Assembly: GCA_030039035.1 (NCBI GenBank)
Contig: JASHQQ010000144.1
Span: 1 to 45,636, forward strand
Length of the DNA stretch: 45,636 nucleotides
Direction: 5' to 3'
Source: Acidobacteriaceae bacterium
Lineage (GTDB): Bacteria; Acidobacteriota; Terriglobia; Terriglobales; Acidobacteriaceae
Both the position numbers and the translations under genes were made by a program. This document shows positions 34,567-42,944 of this stretch, in pieces (position 1 is the stretch's first letter; the number at the start of each line of letters is the position of its first letter). Under the pieces are notes generated by a model that did no database searches, was not told the origin of the DNA, and saw only the letters and a program-made list of their open reading frames with translations.

Positions 34567-34758
34567 GGGATCGGATGGAGCGACCTCGGGTAACGCGCAT
34601 GACCTGCGTCGCGAAGCACGCCGTTTTCGGTGAGTGGGCAAGTAGCCCATGCGCTGCTTCCGGTCCGGGCAAAACCAATCATGCGCTCTGTCGTGCTGGA
34701 CGTGTGTCGGATCGATGAGCGCGATCGGTACGTTCACGTCCGGGAGGTATCGGGTCAC
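34563..34758 (-). pseudogene. VapC-like PIN toxin, frameshifted and truncated
   Basis: The first 30 codons from ATG 34758 read as a PIN-domain toxin start (RYLPDVNVPIALIDPTHVQH, then DRAHDWF). Just after TGG the coding strand has TTTT (opposite 34671-34674). Removing one T restores the expected frame: ARTGSSAWATCPLTENGVL, then an early TAG at 34563-34565. Intact relatives are about 130-140 residues, so only the N-terminal half remains, and later catalytic acidic residues are lost. Without correction the frame runs to about 76 codons of unrelated sequence. The ATG overlaps the antitoxin stop (ATGA), the normal arrangement for such pairs. Confidence 0.8.
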
Positions 34759-34985
34759 GGCAACTCTTCCTGAAGCCGGTACACCCGTTCCGACGTAACT
34801 CGCGGGCTGCCGGGGCGCACCGGGAGGAGCGGGACTCTATTGCGCGTTTTCAATCCGGATGGAGTGGGCCGCAGGGCACCGCGAGCGAGCGACGAGATCA
34901 CTTCTCCGACGCTGGGATGCTCCATGGCTGCCATTTCCCGGGCGGCAGCCAGCACGTCATCGTCGATGGCGAGTGTCCTCCGCAT
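34755..34985 (-). CDS. Antitoxin of VapBC-type pair
   Basis: 76 residues from ATG 34985, preceded by GAGGA. The N-terminus MRRTLAIDDDVLAAAREM is a ribbon-helix-helix-type start. It continues through SVGEVISSLARGAL and ends with the toxin-binding tail (VPLLPVRPGSPRVTSERV). This composition matches antitoxins that precede PIN toxins opening with YLLDVNVLIALIDPTH. The frame is intact although its toxin is broken, which fits the safe order of decay, with the toxin lost first. It may still repress its own promoter. An upstream in-frame ATG (35045) exists but would lengthen the protein before the conserved start. Confidence 0.82.
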   Translation of the reverse strand: MRRTLAIDDDVLAAAREMAAMEHPSVGEVISSLARGALRPTPSGLKTRNRVPLLPVRPGSPRVTSERVYRLQEELP

Positions 34986-35049
34986 GGCATCCTCGCATCG
35001 ATCATCTTGCATCGGATGGCAAATCCCCACAATCAAAGCAATCATCCGG

Positions 35050-38000
35050 TCACCTGGAGCTGTACGCAGCCGTGGCGACGGCGCTCGTCGAATATCCCGT
35101 CGCCATGGCGATCGCCTTGATCGTCTCCTTCTTCGTCACCTTGATTCCCGCTGCAGTGAATACCGGCGAGGCGAGGGTGGGCGTCGTGCCGTTGGCGGTG
35201 TAGCGGATCACGAGCCCGGCCGTCGCCTTGTCGCTGATCCTGACCGTGATCGGAAGCTTGTACGCCCCTCCGGCCGGCGAAAACCCCGGCGTCGGCGCCG
35301 GCGGCTTGATGATGTATTTCGCCGGCACGATCGCGCTCTCCGGGTGGTCCGGCGCTTCGGCGAAGGCCCGGATCGTTTCGCTCTTTGCCACGCGAATGGG
35401 GCTCCCGTATTTCGTCCACGAACTCCTGGGCGACCCGGCGTTGGTCGTGTAATAGATGGTCGATCCTTTCGTCGCGTCGGTCAGTTTGATCGACTGCGCC
35501 GCATCGTAGGTTCCCTGTGGCGGCGAAAAGACCGGCGCCGCGGTTGCGTGCGGCTGGATCGTTTCGGCCAGTTGGCCGCTGCTTGCCTCGAAACCGGCTG
35601 CCCCCTGATAATTGGCCGCGATGGTGTATCTGCCCGCGACGGAAATGGACCCCGTGAGAGTCGCTTTGCCGCCGGGATTCAGTGCGACGGTTTCCACTGC
35701 CGTTCCGTCCACGCTGAAGGTTACATTGCCCGTCGGCTGACCGTTTCCCGATTGCGCAACGACCGTCGCGGTATAGGTAACCTCCGCGCCCACGGTCGCC
35801 GGATTCGCGCTCGAGGTCACGGTGGTTGTGGTGGCCACGGGCGTGACCTGGGAAACCAGGTCGAATTTGGCGACAAACGCATTGCTGCCCTTGCCGGGCG
35901 CGGCGAGATTCCGGGTCTGAAATGCGCCGCTGGTGACCGGAAAATTCGCCGAGAAGGACTTGCCCGTGATGTAGACGCCTCCCTGTCCATCGGTGGCCAG
36001 TCCGTAGGCATAGTCGCCAAAGCTCCCGCCGAAGTAAGTGGAGTAGAGCAACCCGTCGCCGGCGGAATTGAGCACGGTGACGATCGGGTCAGCGGCGTTC
36101 GCCAGTCTGCCCGATTGGTAGGCGCCGGCCGTCGCCGGGTAGTCGGGCGAGTACGACCTGCCCGCGATGTAGGCATTGCCGTAGCCGTCGATGGCCAGCG
36201 CATTGGCGCTGTCTCCTGGCCCCGCGACGCTGCCTGACCCGCCGATATAGGTCGAGTAGACCAGCGACGATCCGGCGGGATTGAACTTCGCTACAAACAC
36301 ATTCGAGGAGCCCAGATTCGCCCCGAGGTTGTGCGTCTGGAACGCGCCGCTCGTAACCGGGAAATCGTCCGAGTACGTTTCGCCGGCGACAAATGCGTCT
36401 CCGTTTCCGTCCACGGCAAGGCCGTTGGCGCTGTCTCCCAGGCCTGCAATGCCGCTGCCTCCCAGCAGCGTGGAATAGACGAGCGCTCCGCTGGACGGGT
36501 CGAACTTGGCCACGAAGGCATTGCCGGCGCCGTTGGCCGCACCCGTGTTCGTGGTCTGAAACGCGCCGCTGCTGGTCGGAAAATCCGCCGAGCAGGAGTA
36601 TCCCGCGATGTAGACATCGCCGGTGTCATCCAGCGCGATGGCGCCGGCGTGGTCGCCCGGCAGTCTGGTGCAGCTTCCGCCAAGATAGGTCGAATAGACG
36701 AGTGCGCTGCCTTCCGCATTCAGTTCCGTCAGGAACGCGTTGACTCCGTACTGCGCGTTCTCGTTCGATTGATACGCATTCATGGTCACCGGAAAGTTCG
36801 TCGAAGCGGCCGTGCCGGCCACATACGCATCGCCTTGCCCGTCGACCGTGATCGCGTTGGCCGTGTCTCCGAAAGTTCCGCCGTTTCCGCCCAGAAATGT
36901 GGAATACCCCAGCGAGCTGCCATCGGCGCTCAGCTTCGTCACAAAGCAGCTTCCATTGTTGGTGTCCGGGTTGGTGGTCTGCAACGCTCCCATCGTTGCG
37001 GGATAGTCCTTCGAGTAGGTGTATCCGGTTACGTAGGCATTTCCCTGGCTGTCGAGCGCGATGGCCTCGGCCCAGTCGCCGCCCGTGCCGCCAATATAGG
37101 TGGAGTAAACCAGCGCCGTGCCCGCGGGATTCATCATGGTGACGAAGACCTGCTCGTAGCCTCCGGCGTAGCTGGCGTCCTTGGTCTGATACGCGCCCGG
37201 GGTGACGGGAAAGTCGGTCGAATCGGTATTGCCGGTGATGTAGGCGTTTCCCGCGCTGTCGATCGCGATGCCGTTGCCCTGGTCTCCGGTGTAGGCGCTG
37301 CCGCCCAGGTAAGTGGAGTAGTCGAGCACCGGATCGATCACCAGCGGCCGGCTGTGATCGTATCGGCCGAGCCGGAATCCGACCGTGCTGCCATCGACCA
37401 GGGTGAAGTCGCCGGGCACGGCGCGCCTGCGGCCCTTGCGCCACTGGTAAACGGATGGCTTGCCGAAGAGCATTTCCCCGCCGCCCGCTGCCACGCGGAG
37501 ATCTCCGCCGGGATTCAGAGCGATGGAATCGGCTCCGCCGAAGCGAAGGCGAACCCGTGACGGATCGGCTTCGGGCGAAACGACAAAGTCGTATTCCAGC
37601 CGGCTCTGGTTCCCGTAAAAGATCAGATCGATGCCCGGATAGATGCCGCTATATTTCACCTTCGCGTAGGTCGGGACGTGTGTTTGCCATCGCCGCGGAT
37701 CGTTGCCGACAAAGTAGTTCACCTGGCCGGGAAGGCGGTCGTAGCCGTCGATGCGCGCCCCGGGATCGGCGCCGGAGAACTCCATCCGCAGACGAGCCGG
37801 CTGCGCCGCGGCTCTGTCGCGTCCCCCGGCGTCTTGCGGCCTTCCCGCGGGAACAGCCGCCCCGTTGCCGGGGCCGGGTTTTGAAAGCACCAGCAAGGCG
37901 CCCGAAGCCATGAGGGATAACGAATAACCGCGTCCGCGAGAGACGAACGGGACGCTCCGGTCGAACTGTCCGTGATTGGCTTCGAAAACCCGGGGGAGCG

Positions 38001-38151
38001 CTCCGTACCGGGAAACGGCCTGCGCCTTGATTCGTCCGGCGCGGAGCGCGCTGGCGCCAGCGGCTGGCGCAGCCATGCCGTCGATCGCGGGTGCGGCTGC
38101 CAGCGCTGCAAAGGCGAAGAGTCGCAAAGGAGCACGGATACTTTGAAACAT
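35050..38151 (-). CDS. SBBP-repeat surface protein with Ig-like and CHB_HEX_C domains
   Basis: 1033 residues. A signal peptide (LFAFAALAAAPAIDGMAAPA) is followed by an N-terminal beta domain (about 45-285) typical of SBBP proteins, with FEANHGQFD and YPGIDLIFYGNQSRLEYDF. Seven tandem repeats of about 70 residues follow, each opening LxYSTYLGG and containing DxxGNAYxxG and DFPVTxGAYQ-like segments. They probably form a beta-propeller. Then come a bacterial Ig-like domain (TTTTVTSSANPATVGAEVTY onward) and two chitobiase C-terminal-type repeats (PVFSPPQGTYDAAQS and PTPGFSPAGGAYKL). It is an exported adhesive or scaffold protein of unknown ligand. GGAGG five bases before ATG 38151 supports the start. 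Confidence 0.93.
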   Translation of the reverse strand: MFQSIRAPLRLFAFAALAAAPAIDGMAAPAAGASALRAGRIKAQAVSRYGALPRVFEANHGQFDRSVPFVSRGRGYSLSLMASGALLVLSKPGPGNGAAVPAGRPQDAGGRDRAAAQPARLRMEFSGADPGARIDGYDRLPGQVNYFVGNDPRRWQTHVPTYAKVKYSGIYPGIDLIFYGNQSRLEYDFVVSPEADPSRVRLRFGGADSIALNPGGDLRVAAGGGEMLFGKPSVYQWRKGRRRAVPGDFTLVDGSTVGFRLGRYDHSRPLVIDPVLDYSTYLGGSAYTGDQGNGIAIDSAGNAYITGNTDSTDFPVTPGAYQTKDASYAGGYEQVFVTMMNPAGTALVYSTYIGGTGGDWAEAIALDSQGNAYVTGYTYSKDYPATMGALQTTNPDTNNGSCFVTKLSADGSSLGYSTFLGGNGGTFGDTANAITVDGQGDAYVAGTAASTNFPVTMNAYQSNENAQYGVNAFLTELNAEGSALVYSTYLGGSCTRLPGDHAGAIALDDTGDVYIAGYSCSADFPTSSGAFQTTNTGAANGAGNAFVAKFDPSSGALVYSTLLGGSGIAGLGDSANGLAVDGNGDAFVAGETYSDDFPVTSGAFQTHNLGANLGSSNVFVAKFNPAGSSLVYSTYIGGSGSVAGPGDSANALAIDGYGNAYIAGRSYSPDYPATAGAYQSGRLANAADPIVTVLNSAGDGLLYSTYFGGSFGDYAYGLATDGQGGVYITGKSFSANFPVTSGAFQTRNLAAPGKGSNAFVAKFDLVSQVTPVATTTTVTSSANPATVGAEVTYTATVVAQSGNGQPTGNVTFSVDGTAVETVALNPGGKATLTGSISVAGRYTIAANYQGAAGFEASSGQLAETIQPHATAAPVFSPPQGTYDAAQSIKLTDATKGSTIYYTTNAGSPRSSWTKYGSPIRVAKSETIRAFAEAPDHPESAIVPAKYIIKPPAPTPGFSPAGGAYKLPITVRISDKATAGLVIRYTANGTTPTLASPVFTAAGIKVTKKETIKAIAMATGYSTSAVATAAYSSR

Positions 38152-38618
38152 CGGGACCTCCGGGAAGCCCGGCGCCGGCCGGACCGGTTTTTCCGGTTCG
38201 TGCGGGACGAACTCGTCAGGCGGCTTTCTCCTCAGGGAAAACCCGCCCTGGAACGGCCCCGAAATCCCTCATCGTATTTCGGAGAACCGCTCTGAATCGC
38301 CACTGCGTGGACGCCGGGTGGAATCCTCCACACAATGGAATTCGTAATTCCATCCGTTTTTGGATCAGATCAGGCGAGAATTCCGGTCGGGAGCCCGTGA
38401 ACGCGACGGTTCGGGCATTTCATCGAAGCCGGCGGACGGCCACCGAAGGGGAGAGCGGCATCGCCCGTCTCCTTTGAGCGCGATTCAAAAAGGGGCGATT
38501 TGAAAGGGCCCGACTTCAGTCGGGCCGAAAATACCCGCCCAATTCAAAGGGTTTTAACCCCTGAAGGATGTTTTCAGCGCGCATTGGGCGATTTTTGAAA
38601 CAAGCTCTTTTCAACCGT
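38152..38618. repeat. Gene-free interval between surface protein and gcv genes
   Basis: These 467 bases show no credible gene. Features are an inverted repeat ATGGAATT-CGT-AATTCCAT at 38335-38353 followed shortly by TTTTT, the hairpin at 38507-38526 and a GGGTT/AACCC palindrome at 38549-38560. The last two belong to one palindromic repeat-like block. Confidence 0.5.
38507..38526 (-). terminator. Hairpin downstream of gcvPB
   Basis: On the minus strand an 8-bp stem GGCCCGAC/GTCGGGCC with loop TGAA lies about 90 bases after the gcvPB stop. It is followed by CTTTC and, 15 bases on, TTTTT. It is a plausible terminator for the glycine cleavage genes. The same GGGCTGAAGCCC-style palindrome recurs at 42471-42486, so it may also be a dispersed repeat. 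Confidence 0.5.
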
Positions 38619-40139
38619 TTATTGCGAAGCCGGTCGCCAGCGCAGCACCGGCTTGCGCGCGGCCTGCACCTCGTCAAGTCGCGAGACGCGCGTGGAGTGT
38701 GGCGCGGTCTTCACCAGCTCGGGGTCCTCATCCACCTCGCGCGCGATGGAGCGCATGGCGTCGATGAAAAGATCGAGCTCCTGCACCGACTCGCTCTCGG
38801 TGGGCTCGATCATCAGCGCCCCCGGCACGATGAGCGGGAAGCTCACCGTGTAGGGATGGAATCCGTAGTCGATGAGCCGCTTGGCGATGTCGCCGGTCTT
38901 TACGCCTTTGGCCGCCTGCTTCCTGTCGCTGAAGACAACCTCGTGCATCGAAGGCGTCCTGTACGGCAGCTCATACACATCCTCCAGTTTTTTGCGGATG
39001 TAGTTCGCATTGAGCACGGCGTCTTCGGTCGTCTGGCGCAGGCCGTCGGGGCCGTTGGCCAGGATGTAGGCCAGCGCGCGAATGAACATGCCCACGTTGC
39101 CGTAGTACGCGCGAACGCGGCCGATCGATTGCGCCCGCTTGTAATCCCAGCGCCGCGTTCCATCCGCCTCGCTCACCAGCACGGGAATCGGCAGGAACGG
39201 CTCGAGGAATGCCTTGCAGGCGACGGGGCCGGAGCCGGGACCGCCGCCGCCGTGCGGCGTGGAAAACGTCTTGTGCAGGTTGAGGTGCATCACGTCCACG
39301 CCGAAGTCGCCGGGGCGCACCTTGCCCACCAGCGCGTTCATGTTGGCGCCATCCATGTAGAGCAGCGCGCCCCTGGCGTGAAGAATGTCGGCGATGCGGT
39401 GGATCTCGTTCTCAAAAACGCCCAGCGTCGAGGGATTGGTGAGCATCAGCGCGGCGGTGTCCTCGTCCACCTGGCGCGCCAGCGCTTCCAGATCGATGCC
39501 GCCGACGGCGTTCGACCTGAGATTCTCGACCGCGTAACCGCAGATCGCGGCGGTGGCGGGATTGGTGCCGTGCGCCGAGTCGGGGATAATGACCTTCTTG
39601 CGCGGACGTCCCTGCGACTCGTGCCACGCGCGGACCAGCAGGATGCCGGTCATCTCGCCGTGCGCTCCGGCCGCCGGCTGCAGCGTGATCGCGTCCATGC
39701 CCGTGATTTCCAGCAGGCAGCGCTGCAGCAGGTCGATGATCTCCAGGATGCCCTGCGCATGCGACCGGATGCGGTAGGGATGCGCCTCGGCCAGGCCGGG
39801 GATGCGCGCCACGACCTCGTTCACGCGCGGATTGTACTTCATGGTGCACGAGCCCAGCGGATACATGCCCAGATCGATGGCGTAGTTCCAGGTGGAGAGG
39901 CGCGTGAAGTGGCGGATGATCTCGATCTCGCTCAGCTCCGGCAGCAGGCCCGCTTCCCTGCGAACGTCGGCGCCCAGCAGCGATGCCGGGTCGACCGCGG
40001 GCACGTCGAGCGGCGGCATCTTGCAGGCGCGCTTGCCCGGCGCCGACTTCTCGAACATCAGCGCCTCGTTCTGCGTCGGGTGCGGTCGAACCTTGCCCAC
40101 GCTGCGGCGATTGGACATATATTTGCTTTCCTGCGTCAT
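38619..40139 (-). CDS. gcvPB: Glycine dehydrogenase (decarboxylating) subunit 2
   Basis: 506 residues, the C-terminal half of the P-protein in its split form. It decarboxylates glycine with pyridoxal phosphate and hands the aminomethyl group to lipoyl-GcvH. The PLP lysine lies in LHKTFSTPHGGGGPGSGP. Other family segments are YPLGSCTMKYNP, LQPAAGAHGEMTG, IPDSAHGTNPA and MDGANMNALVG. ATG 40139 has AGAGG eight bases upstream; ATG 40118, behind AGGA, is an alternative. It lies 196 bases after gcvPA on the same strand, a wider gap than usual. Confidence 0.97.
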   Translation of the reverse strand: MTQESKYMSNRRSVGKVRPHPTQNEALMFEKSAPGKRACKMPPLDVPAVDPASLLGADVRREAGLLPELSEIEIIRHFTRLSTWNYAIDLGMYPLGSCTMKYNPRVNEVVARIPGLAEAHPYRIRSHAQGILEIIDLLQRCLLEITGMDAITLQPAAGAHGEMTGILLVRAWHESQGRPRKKVIIPDSAHGTNPATAAICGYAVENLRSNAVGGIDLEALARQVDEDTAALMLTNPSTLGVFENEIHRIADILHARGALLYMDGANMNALVGKVRPGDFGVDVMHLNLHKTFSTPHGGGGPGSGPVACKAFLEPFLPIPVLVSEADGTRRWDYKRAQSIGRVRAYYGNVGMFIRALAYILANGPDGLRQTTEDAVLNANYIRKKLEDVYELPYRTPSMHEVVFSDRKQAAKGVKTGDIAKRLIDYGFHPYTVSFPLIVPGALMIEPTESESVQELDLFIDAMRSIAREVDEDPELVKTAPHSTRVSRLDEVQAARKPVLRWRPASQ

Positions 40140-40335
40140 CTTCCAAACCTCTATTGGTAACTCGATGCCGAACGCATCGCAGTCGGCTTTGTAACAGGGC
40201 GCGACTCCGGTCGTTCCGCACCGCCCATTTCCGAAGAACTCCAGCAGTTGTGCCCTGTTGCAAGGCGCTCCAGGCTGTTTTCGGGTCTACCTGGTCGCAC
40301 GGGCTCGATTCGTCGTCGATAGGCCTGTCTGGTCA

Positions 40336-41697
40336 TTAGCAGGCCTCCTGCACCTCCACTGCCGCCGCGGCCAGCACCTGCGCGGCCGTATCGATGTTCT
40401 CGCGCGTGATCACTTCGGTGGCGCACCACAGCGTCGCATTGCCCAGTTCCGGATACCAGTGCCTGAGCGGCACGCCGCCGGCGATGTTCACATCCAGCAG
40501 GCGCGGCGTCCACAGCTCCGGCGCCTCCCCGGTGTCGAGCACAAATTCGTTGAAACTCGGCGCACCTTCGAAAACCAGCCGCGCGCCGCGCTGCGCGGAA
40601 AGTGTCCTTGCGGCGTAGTCGGCCTTGGCCAGGTTGTGCACGGCCAGCTCGCGCAGGCCTTCCTTGCCGTACACCGTGAGGAAGATCGTCGCCATCAGCG
40701 CGACCAGCGCCTGGTTGGTGCAGATATTCGAAGTCGCTTTCTCGCGGCGGATGTGCTGCTCGCGCGTGGAGAGCGTGAGCACGAAGCCGCGGTATCCGTC
40801 GCGATCGACGGTTTGCCCCACGAGGCGCCCGGGCATCTGCCGGACGTACTGCTCCTTGGTTGCGATGACGCCGCAGAACGGTCCGCCGTAGCTGAGCGCG
40901 ACGCCGCAGGACTGCGCTTCCATGGCGACGATGTCGGCCTCGAAGGGCGGGCGCACGATGCCCAGCGAGATCGCCTCGGTAATGGCGACAACAAGCAGCG
41001 CGCCTTTGGCGTGAGCGATCTGCGCGATCGCCGGAATGTCTTCAATCACGCCGAAAAAGTTGGGGCTCTGCACGAGCACCGCCGCCGTCTCTTCGCTGAC
41101 TTCGGCTTCGAGCGCGGCCAGGTCGATCCGCCCGGTCCGCCGATCGAAACCAACCTCGTTTGACGGCAGTCCCTGATATTTTGTGTACGTCGCCAGCACC
41201 TCGCGGTACTCGGGATGCACGGTGCGCGCGACCGCGGCCTTGTGGCGCCCGGTGACGCGCACCGCCATCATCACCGCTTCGGCCGTCCCGGTCGAGCCGT
41301 CGTACATGCTGGCGTTGGCCACGTCCATGCCCGTGAGCTCGGCGATCATGGTCTGGAACTCGAAGATGGCCTGCAGCGTTCCCTGCGTGATCTCCGCCTG
41401 GTAGGGCGTGTAGCTGGTCAGGAACTCGCCGCGCTGCACCAGCGAGTCGATGATGACCGGCCGATAGTGCCGGTACGAGCCGGCGCCGAGAAAGCTGTAG
41501 TAGCCGACCGTGTTTTTCGTGGCGGCGTTGCGGAAGTAGTCGATGATCTCGCTCTCGGCATGCTGGCGCGGCACGTCGAGGTCGCGGTTCAGCCGGTACT
41601 CGGCCGGAATCACCGCAAAGAGGTCGTCGATCGACCGCGCGCCGATTTCGGCGAGCATCTGCTCGCGTTCGGCATCGGATTTGGGCAAATAGCGCAT
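40336..41697 (-). CDS. gcvPA: Glycine dehydrogenase (decarboxylating) subunit 1
   Basis: 453 residues, the N-terminal half of the split P-protein. Family segments are [13 protein letters not shown], the [17 protein letters not shown] segment, [20 protein letters not shown], the [11 protein letters not shown] loop and SLSTREQH-like [19 protein letters not shown]. It forms the alpha2-beta2 enzyme with gcvPB and supplies part of the cofactor site. ATG 41697 is immediately preceded on its strand by GGGAGCC, the end of a heptad repeat tract that fills the gap after gcvH. Order on this strand is gcvH, gcvPA, gcvPB. Confidence 0.97.
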   Translation of the reverse strand: MRYLPKSDAEREQMLAEIGARSIDDLFAVIPAEYRLNRDLDVPRQHAESEIIDYFRNAATKNTVGYYSFLGAGSYRHYRPVIIDSLVQRGEFLTSYTPYQAEITQGTLQAIFEFQTMIAELTGMDVANASMYDGSTGTAEAVMMAVRVTGRHKAAVARTVHPEYREVLATYTKYQGLPSNEVGFDRRTGRIDLAALEAEVSEETAAVLVQSPNFFGVIEDIPAIAQIAHAKGALLVVAITEAISLGIVRPPFEADIVAMEAQSCGVALSYGGPFCGVIATKEQYVRQMPGRLVGQTVDRDGYRGFVLTLSTREQHIRREKATSNICTNQALVALMATIFLTVYGKEGLRELAVHNLAKADYAARTLSAQRGARLVFEGAPSFNEFVLDTGEAPELWTPRLLDVNIAGGVPLRHWYPELGNATLWCATEVITRENIDTAAQVLAAAAVEVQEAC

Positions 41698-41802
41698 GGC
41701 TCCCGGTTCACAGTTCCCAGTTCGCGGCTCACAGTTGCCTCTTCACCGTTCCCTTTTGCGTCGTTCCTGCCGGGAACTGTGAATCCGGAACTGCGAACTT
41801 CC
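41698..41802 (-). repeat. Heptad repeat tract between gcvH and gcvPA
   Basis: Read on the minus strand, the units approaching gcvPA are GGAACGG, TGAAGAG, GCAACTG, TGAGCCG, CGAACTG, GGAACTG, TGAACCG, GGAGCC, then ATG. The orientation towards the downstream gene is the same as in the tracts before the ADOP genes, and AACCGGGAGCC is shared exactly with the tract at 57-68. Units nearer gcvH are more degraded. Confidence 0.85.
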
Positions 41803-42192
41803 TCACGCGGCGGTTTCTTCCATCACAAACGCCTCGTAGGCCGCGGCGTCGAGCAGCTTGTCGAGCTCCGCCGGATCGGAGAGCTCGACCTTGATGATCC
41901 ACGCGCTGTGCGCGTCCTCGTTGATCCTGTCGGGCGAGGTCTTCAGCTCGTCGTTGACGGCCGTTACAGTGCCCGAAACCGGACAATACAGGTCGCTGAC
42001 CGCCTTCACGCTCTCCACCGAGCCGAAAGTCCCGTGCGCCGTCACCTTGTCGCCGACTTTGGGCACATCGACATAGACGATATCGCCCAGCGACTTCTGC
42101 GCGTAGTCGGTGATCCCGATGGTGCCGATCGAACCCTCCACCGAGATCCACTCGTGCTCGCGGGTATAGCGGTAATTTGCGGGATAGGGCAT
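41803..42192 (-). CDS. gcvH: Glycine cleavage system H protein
   Basis: 129 residues, the usual length. It carries the aminomethyl group on a lipoyl-lysine, which lies in SVESVKAVSDLYCPVSG. The N-terminal YRYTREHEWI and DYAQKSLGDIVYVDVPKVG segments are diagnostic. ATG 42192 follows AAAGGA. It is the first of three gcv genes in this direction. The aminomethyltransferase gene gcvT, which often leads such operons, is not upstream of it in this window and must lie elsewhere if the system is complete. Confidence 0.97.
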   Translation of the reverse strand: MPYPANYRYTREHEWISVEGSIGTIGITDYAQKSLGDIVYVDVPKVGDKVTAHGTFGSVESVKAVSDLYCPVSGTVTAVNDELKTSPDRINEDAHSAWIIKVELSDPAELDKLLDAAAYEAFVMEETAA

Positions 42193-42506
42193 GGAGTCCT
42201 TTCCTCAACCTGAATTCTGCAATGCGACTTCCCAGTTTACGGTGTGGGGCAGGGGTGAGGGAAACCGGCGACGGAGGGCCCAGGAAATCTGCGTGGGCTG
42301 CCGCGGCACGGCCAGGAATGCAGAGGTTGTCCCGCCCTTTTCTCCCGGTTTCGGCGAAGGGGTGAGGTGCGGAGCCTTCGGGTTTTCCGGGTTCTCTCGC
42401 GGGCTTCAAAGGCTGCGCAAAAGCTCTCTGCGGCAGGCCTTGTAACCAGGCCCGTTTTCCCTCGTTCCCGGCGGGCTTCAGCCCGCGAGAACCGCGCCGT
42501 GCGGAA
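42193..42506 (-). promoter_or_regulatory. gcvH upstream region with palindromic repeats
   Basis: 314 gene-free bases. GCGGGC-TTCA-GCCCGC forms a hairpin at 42471-42486. Longer arms GTTCTCTCGCGGGCT (42391-42405) and AGCCCGCGAGAAC (42480-42492) can pair across about 75 bases with a two-base bulge, in competition with the small hairpin. I looked for a glycine riboswitch and did not find its paired core. Confidence 0.45.
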
Positions 42507-42800
42507 TCAACGTTCCGGACCAAACGCCGGATACGGCTGCAGCGGCACGAAAGCCACGATCTCCAGCAGTCCCGCCTGAGCCAGGGGCAGACTGGCCATG
42601 GCGGCGCGCAGCTCTTCCTCGCTCGTTGCCTCCCACACAATCGCCGCGCCCGGTGCGTCGCCGCGTTTCCAGATCTGGCGAAGCGTGCCCGTGGCGTAGA
42701 GCTCGCGAACCCGCCGGCCTTCGGCGGCCAGCAACTCGGGCGTAAACGCCTCGGGCGGAAATGCATCCGTGCGGCGTCGCGAGATGGTGAGGAATTGCAT
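42507..42800 (-). CDS. Muconolactone delta-isomerase-like small protein
   Basis: 97 residues of the dimeric alpha-beta barrel type. MQFLTISRRRTDAFPPEAF, RELYATGTLRQIWKRGD, the SEEELRAAMASLPLAQAGLL stretch and the ending FVPLQPYPAFGP match small proteins annotated as muconolactone isomerase domain or YciI-like. No catechol pathway genes are nearby, so a catabolic role is doubtful and the function is unknown. It could bind or isomerise a small ligand. It lies between the M48 protease gene and gcvH on the same strand. Confidence 0.75.
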   Translation of the reverse strand: MQFLTISRRRTDAFPPEAFTPELLAAEGRRVRELYATGTLRQIWKRGDAPGAAIVWEATSEEELRAAMASLPLAQAGLLEIVAFVPLQPYPAFGPER

Positions 42801-42812
42801 GTGGCGATTGTA

Positions 42813-42944
42813 GAAGCAGGAAATGGGGATTAGGGATTAGGCATTAGGAAACAGGGGCTAGGGAACAGGGAATAGGAACTGGGGTCAGAGGCCGGCGGAC
42901 TCGGCCCTCTTGGTCCCTCCGTCCCTTAGTCCCTCCGTCCCTGG
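42813..42944 (-). repeat. Heptad/octad repeat tract spanning the M48 gene stop
   Basis: On the minus strand the end of the M48 gene and the bases after it read GGGACGGA, GGGACTAA, GGGACGGA, GGGACCAA. The stop TAA (42926-42928) is part of the GGGACTAA unit and the last residues QGRRD are repeat-encoded. After a non-repeat centre, complementary-sense units follow: CCTATTC, CCTGTTC, CCTAGCC, CCTGTTT, CCTAATG, CCTAATC, CCTAATC. Confidence 0.85.

Noticed and set aside
42193..42506. Glycine riboswitch upstream of gcvH
   Set aside because: Isolated words such as CCGAAGG and GAGAG occur on the minus strand, but the paired core and the downstream conserved segment of a glycine aptamer are not found in order.
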